DNA of 26,187 nucleotides from JAWVFM01 sp038237625 (lineage in GTDB: Bacteria > Actinomycetota > Thermoleophilia > Solirubrobacterales > 70-9), in the NCBI GenBank assembly GCA_038237625.1, contig JBBRYM010000025.1, positions 1 through 26,187 on the forward strand. Direction: 5' to 3'. A model generated the notes under the pieces. That model was not told where the DNA came from. It saw nothing but the letters and a program-made list of their open reading frames with translations, and did no database searches. Every line of letters begins with the position of its first letter. Positions within the stretch are counted from its first letter, which is position 1. Shown here piece by piece: positions 21,071-26,187 of this stretch. Position numbers and translations under genes: made by a program.

Positions 21071-21150
21071 GCCCGGTTTCTACCCAGTGATGCGGATGTC
21101 ACGGATCCTGCGCCGGCGCGCCCGCGCAGGGCGGAACCAGCCGCTTGTGA

Positions 21151-22725
21151 CTAAAGGCCGAGGCGGTTTCGCAGCCCGCGTGCGTTGAAGAAGCGGAAAA
21201 CCCGGTTCACTACGCCCATCTTCCGCTTCGTGCGCGGGAACCAGAGCGGATCCGCCTTCCCCTGGGCGAACCTCGGGGCGAGGATGGATTCGGTGCGGCA
21301 GAACTTGCGGATCCCGTAGGCGCCGTGGCGTGACCCGATGCCGGAGGTCTTCCAGCCCCCCATCGGCACGTCCATGGTGAGGTAGTTGGTGAGCACGTCG
21401 TCGACGTTGACCGCGCCCATCTCCATCTTGCGCGCCATCTCGACGCCGCGGTCGAAGTCGCGGGTCATGACCGAGCCCGACAGGCCGTAGCGGCTGTCGT
21501 TGGCGAGCCGGAGCGCCTCGTCGGCGTCGCGGACCTTCATCACGGGAATGGTGGGGCCGAAGGTCTCGTCGGTCATGCACCTCATGCTGTGGTCGGCGTC
21601 GGCGATGACGGTTGGCTCGTACCAGTAGCCGGGGCCGTCGCCGCGCCTGCCGCCGGTGAGGATGCGGGCGCCGCGCTCACGGGCGTCCTCGACGTGGTCG
21701 GAGACGATCTCAACCTGGGCCGGCGTCGCCATCGCGCCGATGTCGGACTCGAAGGTGCGGCCGTCGGCGCCCTGGCGCAGGGAATGGACCTTGTCGGTCA
21801 GCTTCTGGATGAACTCGTCGTAGATCGACTCCTCTACGTACACCCGCTCGATCGACATGCAGATCTGGCCGCTGTTCAGAAGGCCCCCGTAGGCCGCGGC
21901 GTTGGCTGCGCGCTCGACGTTGGCGTCGCGCAGCACGATCATCGGGTCCTTGCCGCCGAGCTCCAGGCTCACCGGCGTCAGGGTGTCGGCCGCCCGCTTG
22001 AGGACGATGCGCCCGGTGCGATCGGAGCCGGTGAACTGGATGTAGTCGCACTCGTCGACCAGAGCGCCTCCGGTCTCGCCGGTGCCGTTGACGTAGTCGA
22101 GGACGTCGGGGCCGCCGATGTCCTCCTTCCAGCCGCGCACGATCTCCATGGTGATCAGCGGAGTGAACTCCGAAGGCTTGATGACGACGGCCGCCCCGGC
22201 CATGAGCGCTGCGATCGAGTCGTCGAAAGCGAGGATCAATGGGAAGTTCCAGGGGCTGATGTTGCCGACCACCTGGTGGGGCCGGTAGACCGTGCGGAGC
22301 TTCTTCACCCGCATCGGCGGCATGAATGCCTTCGGTGTCTCGTCGGCAAGGAAGCCCTCGGCGTTCTCGGCATAGAAGTTGATGACGCCGGCAATTAAGG
22401 GCGCCTCGAATTCGGCATCGGCGCGCACCTTGCCGGTCTCGGCCTGCATCAGGTCAGCGAGGCGGTCGTGGTTTTCGATCAGCCAGTCGCGGAGCTTGCC
22501 CAACCAATGACGGCGGCCGGCGAAGCCGATCGCCTCCCACTCGGGTTGGGCGGCGCGGACCCGGGCCACGACCTCGGCCACCCGCTCGCGCGGATCGACC
22601 GGAACCGTTTGAAGCAGAGAGCCGTCGGCCGGCTTTCTGACCTCGATCACCTCCGCCACTGTGGCGCCGCCGTTGGTGCTCGGCGCAGTGGTCTCGGACT
22701 TGGTGGTTTCGGTAACAGCCTCCAT
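21151..22725 (-). CDS. NAD(P)-dependent aldehyde dehydrogenase
   Basis: A 524-aa aldehyde dehydrogenase oxidising an aldehyde to its acid. Key residues are Asn160 (SPWNFP), Lys183 (VIKPSEFTP), Glu255 (LELGGKDP) and the nucleophile Cys289 (NSGQICMS). The ETFGPTIPV and LTNYLTMDVPMGGWKTSGIG blocks are normal. The first 20 residues are a Thr/Glu-rich tail and the last 40 a basic extension (KRKMGVVNRVFRFFNARGLRNR) that may touch the membrane surface (inference). The substrate class (succinate-semialdehyde or longer aldehydes) cannot be settled. The ATG at 22725 is 6 nt from a TACAGT box; in-frame sequence further upstream overlaps the neighbour and is not used. Confidence 0.9.
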   Translation of the reverse strand: MEAVTETTKSETTAPSTNGGATVAEVIEVRKPADGSLLQTVPVDPRERVAEVVARVRAAQPEWEAIGFAGRRHWLGKLRDWLIENHDRLADLMQAETGKVRADAEFEAPLIAGVINFYAENAEGFLADETPKAFMPPMRVKKLRTVYRPHQVVGNISPWNFPLILAFDDSIAALMAGAAVVIKPSEFTPLITMEIVRGWKEDIGGPDVLDYVNGTGETGGALVDECDYIQFTGSDRTGRIVLKRAADTLTPVSLELGGKDPMIVLRDANVERAANAAAYGGLLNSGQICMSIERVYVEESIYDEFIQKLTDKVHSLRQGADGRTFESDIGAMATPAQVEIVSDHVEDARERGARILTGGRRGDGPGYWYEPTVIADADHSMRCMTDETFGPTIPVMKVRDADEALRLANDSRYGLSGSVMTRDFDRGVEMARKMEMGAVNVDDVLTNYLTMDVPMGGWKTSGIGSRHGAYGIRKFCRTESILAPRFAQGKADPLWFPRTKRKMGVVNRVFRFFNARGLRNRLGL

Positions 22726-22731
22726 ACCCGG

Positions 22732-22737
22732 ACTGTA
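22732..22737 (-). promoter_or_regulatory. -10 box TACAGT for the aldehyde dehydrogenase gene
   Basis: On the minus strand TACAGT ends 6 nt before the ATG at 22725, leaderless spacing, in the 40-bp gap after the sugar dehydrogenase gene. Confidence 0.5.
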
Positions 22738-22765
22738 CTCCCGCCCGTCCTCGAGGCGCGGCGGG

Positions 22766-23980
22766 TCAGTGCCGCTTGGGGGCCAGGCGGTACACAGGAC
22801 CGTCGAGCGAGGCGACGTACACATGGCGGTGGGCCATGCCGAAGCCGCCGGGGTCCGGAACGCTTAGTCCCAGCCTGCGGTCGCGCGCCGCATGCTTGGC
22901 GTGGGGGACAAGCGTACGCAGCTGGCCTGCGCACAGATCCTCGTACACGTAGCGGCCCCGCAGTCTTCGCAGCTTTGGGTCCCGGACCACATAGCCGCCG
23001 ATGATCGCGCAGCCTCCCCCCGAGTGCGAGTACTCGTGGATCGGGGGCTCGTAGTGGCGATTTGGACGCGGCGCCTCGTTGTCGTTCGGGTAGTCGAAGC
23101 GGTGGTAGCCCTCGAAGTGGTCCCATCCGAAGTTCGCCCCGCGCAGGCTGCGGGCGCCCTCGTAGTCGATCTCCTCCCACTGGACGTCGCCCACGTCGCC
23201 GATGGCGATGTGGCGCGTTCGCCGGTCGAACGAGAACCGGAACGGGTTGCGCAGGCCGAGCGCGTAAATCTCGTCACGCCCGCTGCGGCCGACGAACGGG
23301 TTGGAGCGCGGCACCTTGTACGGCCTGCCGTGCGAGCGGTGTGGGTCGATGCGGATCAGCTTGCCGAGTAGGTTGCGCTCGTTCTGGGCGTTCTCGAGCG
23401 GGTCGCCCTCCGAGCCCCCGTCGCCGGTGCCGAAGTAGAGGTAGCCGTCCGGCCCGAACTGGACGGTCCCGCCGTTGTGGTTGGACTCGCCGGGGTGCGG
23501 GATCTCGATCACGTTGCGCCGCGAGCTCTCACGGGCGTTGACGGCCGAGGGCGCGTGGAACTCGTCGATCTCGATGTTTCCCTGGCGGTTGGTGGAATAC
23601 GTGTAGAGGAGGTGATTGCGCTTGAAGTGCGGGTCGAACGCGACCGAAAGGAGGCCGCGTTCGCCGTCGGTCGTAGTCCGCTGGGCTATGTGCAGGAAGG
23701 TGTGGCGCTCGCCGTGGCGGACGGCGATCACCTTGCCTGCGCGCTCGACCACGTAGGTGACGTTCGGGACGCCGGGGGCGGAGGCCACATAGTCGGGAGC
23801 GTTGAAGTCGCCCAGCTTCGCGAGCCGGATGCCGAAGCCACGCCTGTCCGGTCGGTGGGCCGGTGTCCCTGGGAGGGCCTTCAGGGTCACTGCCGCCCCG
23901 GCAAGCGAAGGCCACCACGCGAGCATGGCGCAGCAGAGGGCGATCGCCGCGCCCAGAGTCGCACTCACCCGCCTGAGCAT
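22766..23980 (-). CDS. secreted PQQ-dependent sugar dehydrogenase-like protein (GSDH family)
   Basis: A 404-aa protein with a signal peptide (MLRRVSATLG then a hydrophobic core to SLAGAA near 30) and a six-bladed beta-propeller. The catalytic motif is SNHNGG with His168, and the PQQ-binding Arg is in LGLRNPFRFSFD (Arg244). GERGLLSVAFDP, YLYFGTGDGGSEGDP and IAIGDVGDVQWEEID are conserved blade motifs of the GSDH/YliI (Asd) group, which oxidise aldose sugars outside the membrane. The next gene upstream encodes a paralogue with the same motifs but a lipoprotein signal. No PQQ synthesis genes are in the window. Confidence 0.88.
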   Translation of the reverse strand: MLRRVSATLGAAIALCCAMLAWWPSLAGAAVTLKALPGTPAHRPDRRGFGIRLAKLGDFNAPDYVASAPGVPNVTYVVERAGKVIAVRHGERHTFLHIAQRTTTDGERGLLSVAFDPHFKRNHLLYTYSTNRQGNIEIDEFHAPSAVNARESSRRNVIEIPHPGESNHNGGTVQFGPDGYLYFGTGDGGSEGDPLENAQNERNLLGKLIRIDPHRSHGRPYKVPRSNPFVGRSGRDEIYALGLRNPFRFSFDRRTRHIAIGDVGDVQWEEIDYEGARSLRGANFGWDHFEGYHRFDYPNDNEAPRPNRHYEPPIHEYSHSGGGCAIIGGYVVRDPKLRRLRGRYVYEDLCAGQLRTLVPHAKHAARDRRLGLSVPDPGGFGMAHRHVYVASLDGPVYRLAPKRH

Positions 23981-23986
23981 CGGCGG

Positions 23987-23992
23987 ATTATT
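23987..23992 (-). promoter_or_regulatory. -10 box AATAAT for the secreted sugar dehydrogenase gene
   Basis: On the minus strand AATAAT ends 6 nt before the ATG at 23980, within the 14-bp gap between the two paralogues. It would allow separate expression of the second copy. Confidence 0.4.
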
Positions 23993-23994
23993 CC

Positions 23995-25158
23995 TCAGCG
24001 TGAAACCAGTCGATAGATCGGCCCCTCGAGCGAGACCGCGTAGACGTGCCCGGCGGCGTCCTCCCCGAAGGAGCTGAGCGAGGGGACCTGGAGCCCCAGC
24101 GAACGGTCGTCGGAGGCCGGCTGTCCGGGGCGGGCGGTGAAGCTGTGCAGGACGCCCGCGCAGAAGTCGCCATAGAGGTAGCGGCCGTAGAGGGAAGGTA
24201 GGCCGCGGTCGCGGACTACGTAGCCGCCGGTGACCGAGCAGCCGTTCGAGTGCGAGTAGGTGAGCACGGGGGGGACCGCTCCAGGCGCCCGCTGGTCGGC
24301 GTTGTAGCGCGCGGTGCCCTCGTAGGCGGACCAGCCGAAGTTGGCGCCGTCAGCTTCGTTGAACCTGACGCCTTCGACCTCCTCATAGGTGTCCTGGCCC
24401 ACGTCGCCGATCCAGAGGTCGCCCGTCTGCGAGTCGAACGAAAATCGCCAGGGGTTTCGGAGGCCCGAGGCGAAGGTCTCCTCCTTGGCGCCAGGCTGCG
24501 AGGGGTCGATCACCAGGATCTTCGCGAGCGGCGAGGAGGGGTCTTGGCCGACGCGATCCGGGTCCCCTTCCGCGCCTCCGTCGCCCAGGCCGATGTAGAG
24601 CCGCCCGTCGGGCCCAAACTGAAGCTGGCCACCGTTGTGATTTGAATAGGGCTGGTGGACGGTGAGAACCGGCAGTGGATTCGCGGAGTACGCGGACTGC
24701 TTGTCTCCCTCCGATCGCGGCATCTTGACGACGCGTGTGTCTCCCGCGTTGTCGGTGTAGTCGGCGTAGACCCAGGCATGGCGCTGATAGTTGGGCGGAA
24801 AGGCGATTGACAGCAGGCCCTGCTCGCCGCAGCAGGAGACCTCGTTCGAGATATCGAAAAATGGCTGCTCGAGGACCTGGCCGTCGTGGACGACGACCAC
24901 CTTGCCCGGCTGCTCGACCACGAAGAGGTCATGCGCGTCGCCGGGAGCCTGGGTGACGTAGACGGGCTTGTCGAAATCGCCGATCTTCTGGAGGACGACC
25001 CCGCCCTGCCCGCTGCCCGTCGGCAAGGGATGCCCGCGGGGCGCCGGATTGGCCGTCGCGGTCGGCATTGGGACGGTCGACACGGAGCTCCCGCTGTCGC
25101 CTCCGCACCCCGCGAGGATGAACGCGAGCATGGTCGCGCCCGCGGCCACGAATCTCAT
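23995..25158 (-). CDS. lipoprotein PQQ-dependent sugar dehydrogenase-like protein (GSDH family)
   Basis: A 387-aa paralogue of the following gene. The N-terminus is a lipoprotein signal (MRFVAAGATMLAFILAGC, Cys18) and a Ser/Thr/Pro linker to about residue 50, so it is probably membrane-anchored on the outer face. The propeller has SNHNGG with His174, the PQQ Arg in SGLRNPWRFSFD (Arg234), LYIGLGDGGAEGDP and LWIGDVGQDTYEEVE. A CC pair at 109-110 precedes GEQGLLSIAF; vicinal cysteines at this blade position occur in some GSDH proteins. It ends 14 bp before the secreted copy, which it probably gave rise to, or the reverse, by tandem duplication. Confidence 0.88.
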   Translation of the reverse strand: MRFVAAGATMLAFILAGCGGDSGSSVSTVPMPTATANPAPRGHPLPTGSGQGGVVLQKIGDFDKPVYVTQAPGDAHDLFVVEQPGKVVVVHDGQVLEQPFFDISNEVSCCGEQGLLSIAFPPNYQRHAWVYADYTDNAGDTRVVKMPRSEGDKQSAYSANPLPVLTVHQPYSNHNGGQLQFGPDGRLYIGLGDGGAEGDPDRVGQDPSSPLAKILVIDPSQPGAKEETFASGLRNPWRFSFDSQTGDLWIGDVGQDTYEEVEGVRFNEADGANFGWSAYEGTARYNADQRAPGAVPPVLTYSHSNGCSVTGGYVVRDRGLPSLYGRYLYGDFCAGVLHSFTARPGQPASDDRSLGLQVPSLSSFGEDAAGHVYAVSLEGPIYRLVSR

Positions 25159-25165
25159 GCGCGAG

Positions 25166-25171
25166 AAATTA
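25166..25171 (-). promoter_or_regulatory. -10 box TAATTT for the lipoprotein sugar dehydrogenase gene
   Basis: On the minus strand TAATTT ends 7 nt before the ATG at 25158. It is AT-rich against its surroundings, and the spacing is leaderless. Confidence 0.55.
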
Positions 25172-25177
25172 GGGTCC

Positions 25178-25900
25178 TCAGCCCGTGGGGCCGAGCTGGC
25201 AGCGGCCCTGGACGACCTGCCCCGAGCCGGTGACGCAGGTCTGCGGCGGCTTGGAGGAGATCGTGACGGTGAACTGCCCCTTCACCGGGGCGCCGTCGTT
25301 GGTGACCGCCTTGGCGTTGCCCTGAAGGCCGGCGGCAACCTGGTATTGGACCGTGTAGGTGCCGGACTTCGCCGGCGTCACCCGCCAGTCGATTGCCTTC
25401 TCGTCGCCGGGCGCGAGGGGGCCGAACTGGAACGTATCCGTCTGGGCGGCAGCCGCGCCCGCGGTCGGCTGGGAGTCGAGCTTGTTCAGGCTCACGCCCG
25501 GAACGAGGATCTTGGGGTAATCGTTTTCGAGGATCCAGACGGGGCGACTCGGGTTGGCGAGCGCCGGGTCGTCGATCCTCGCGTTGAACGATCCGTCCGC
25601 CGACGGATGGGGGCCGGTCCCAGTGAAGATCGTGATCGCGAGGTCGGGGACCGTTTTGTCACCGGCGTTCTTGATAGCCAGCTGGAGGTCGGTGGTCTCC
25701 GAGAGCTGCTGGCGGGCGGGGAACTTCGCCTGGGTCACCTGGACCGGGAAATTGCCCACCGGCTCGGTGACGTCCTGCCGCTGACCGCCGCCGCAGGCAG
25801 AGAGTGCGGTGGCCGCGACGAACAGGGCGAGAGTCCCGAGCAACCCGCGGGCCGGCCGATGGGACCATGGCGTCGCGGCACTTTTGGCGCTCTCCCCCAA
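25178..25900 (-). CDS. predicted lipoprotein, unknown function
   Basis: A 240-aa protein if started at the TTG at 25898-25900; the ATG at 25987 would add 29 residues. I prefer the TTG because a TATGTT box lies 9 nt before it and the extra codons have clearly lower third-position GC than the rest. The signal has HRPARGLLGTLALFVAATALSAC with lipobox Cys36. The exported part has two beta-rich segments: DLQLAIKNAGDKTVPDLAITIF and, later, DEKAIDWRVTPAKSGTYTVQYQVAAGLQG, which read like immunoglobulin-like or CARDB-type domains. Two cysteines near the end (CVTGSGQVVQGRC) could form a disulfide. It may bind a surface partner; no enzyme motif is visible. Confidence 0.7.
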   Translation of the reverse strand: MGESAKSAATPWSHRPARGLLGTLALFVAATALSACGGGQRQDVTEPVGNFPVQVTQAKFPARQQLSETTDLQLAIKNAGDKTVPDLAITIFTGTGPHPSADGSFNARIDDPALANPSRPVWILENDYPKILVPGVSLNKLDSQPTAGAAAAQTDTFQFGPLAPGDEKAIDWRVTPAKSGTYTVQYQVAAGLQGNAKAVTNDGAPVKGQFTVTISSKPPQTCVTGSGQVVQGRCQLGPTG

Positions 25901-25909
25901 GGCGCGGGG

Positions 25910-25915
25910 AACATA
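25910..25915 (-). promoter_or_regulatory. -10 box TATGTT for the unknown lipoprotein gene
   Basis: On the minus strand TATGTT ends 9 nt before the preferred TTG start at 25900. If this box is used, the upstream ATG at 25987 would not be in the transcript. Confidence 0.4.
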
Positions 25916-26006
25916 CCACCCACGCTGGCGATCAGCTGAAACCGCCCTGTACGACCGGCCGGCGGTTCCCGCTGGCGGATCGCTCATGGATGGAATACAG
26001 TTCCCC

Positions 26007-26045
26007 GTGCGCCGGTGCGTGGGGACGAGAGCCGTGGAGGAGTAG
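26007..26045 (+). CDS. 12-codon leader ORF abutting the permease start
   Basis: A GTG 5 nt after a TACAGT box (25996-26001) opens a 12-codon ORF (MRRCVGTRAVEE) whose TAG directly touches the permease ATG (TAGATG). The Shine-Dalgarno GGAGGAG (26036-26042) for the permease lies inside its last codons. It could couple translation. It may also be simple 5' leader sequence. Confidence 0.25.
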   Translation: MRRCVGTRAVEE

Positions 26046-26187
26046 ATGGTCAGAGCCGTAGCCGACAGGACCTTCCTGCCCGTCAAGGGTCTTTTCGAGC
26101 AGGTCGGCAACATGGTCATCCTCACCGGCAAGACCCTGGTCGCGACGGTCAAGCCGCCCTACCCCTACGGCGGCGAGTTCATCGGCC
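26046..26187 (+). CDS. MlaE/YrbE-family ABC transporter permease, 5' part only
   Basis: The first 47 codons of a gene that continues past the window. It begins MVRAVADRTFLPVKGLFEQV and goes on GNMVILTGKTLVATVKPPYPYGGEFIG. The GNMVILTGKTL and PPYPYGGEF pattern is typical of the N-terminal amphipathic region of MlaE permeases from actinobacterial mce loci, which import lipids together with Mce proteins and an MlaF-type ATPase. A strong GGAGGAG lies 3 nt before the ATG, a rather short gap. A second permease and mce genes would be expected downstream, outside the window. Confidence 0.75.
   Translation, partial: MVRAVADRTFLPVKGLFEQVGNMVILTGKTLVATVKPPYPYGGEFIG

Noticed and set aside
21071..21150. 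GC-rich hairpin (CTGCGC with GCGCAG near 21108-21129) as a terminator
   Set aside because: The stem is interrupted by a C-C mismatch with almost no loop, and there is no U-tract on either strand.

Overview
The window is high-GC, densely packed bacterial chromosome. Short gaps, frequent ATGA/GTGA/TGATG overlaps, GTG and TTG starts, a DUF4235 - holin-like - DUF3618 cassette, an FprA-type ferredoxin-NADP reductase, an actinobacterial HemQ and the start of an MlaE/YrbE (mce-type) permease gene all point to Actinomycetota. The gene mix looks most like Thermoleophilia (Solirubrobacterales-like); the class is inference. I see no rRNA, tRNA, CRISPR array, insertion sequence, prophage or defence locus.

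Layout. 1-2073: a tandem 59-bp repeat running into an AMACR-like CaiB/BaiF gene and a coupled MerR regulator. 2070-3561: a lipoprotein-cupin pair on the minus strand and a small four-helix membrane protein on the plus strand. 3597-5083: a Nit-type amidohydrolase and a TetR regulator behind a TATAAT box and a perfect TetR-like operator. 5130-5955: the three-gene holin-like cassette. 5987-6489: a decayed AI-2E transporter. 6416-8695: DegV on the minus strand, diverging from an extended SDR and a thioredoxin-fold protein. 8744-12134: an iron-sulfur/heme block (ErpA/HesB, CGFS glutaredoxin, BolA, FprA, a coupled 56-aa ORF, HemQ). 12112-16407: envelope genes, namely a large membrane protein with a phosphatase-like ectodomain and a GT4-flippase fusion. 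16436-20154: metH preceded by a 23-codon leader ORF with competing hairpins. 20189-25900, minus strand: alpha/beta hydrolase, aldehyde dehydrogenase, two tandem PQQ-type sugar dehydrogenases (one secreted, one lipoprotein) and another lipoprotein. 26046-end: first 47 codons of an MlaE-family permease.

Working together. The strongest functional group is 8744-12134: Fe-S carrier, glutaredoxin-BolA pair, electron supply by FprA, and the last step of coproporphyrin-dependent heme synthesis. A second theme is regulation: many first-in-operon genes have a TANNNT -10 box only 6-9 nt before the start codon, which is the spacing of leaderless mRNAs. The genes that break this pattern carry visible Shine-Dalgarno sequences or leader structures (nitrilase, GT4 fusion, metH, permease).

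I did not find a clear new multi-gene system. The best leads are the metH leader, the repeated ATGA-linked mini-ORF at the left edge, the nitrilase without a canonical start codon, and the widespread leaderless promoter geometry.
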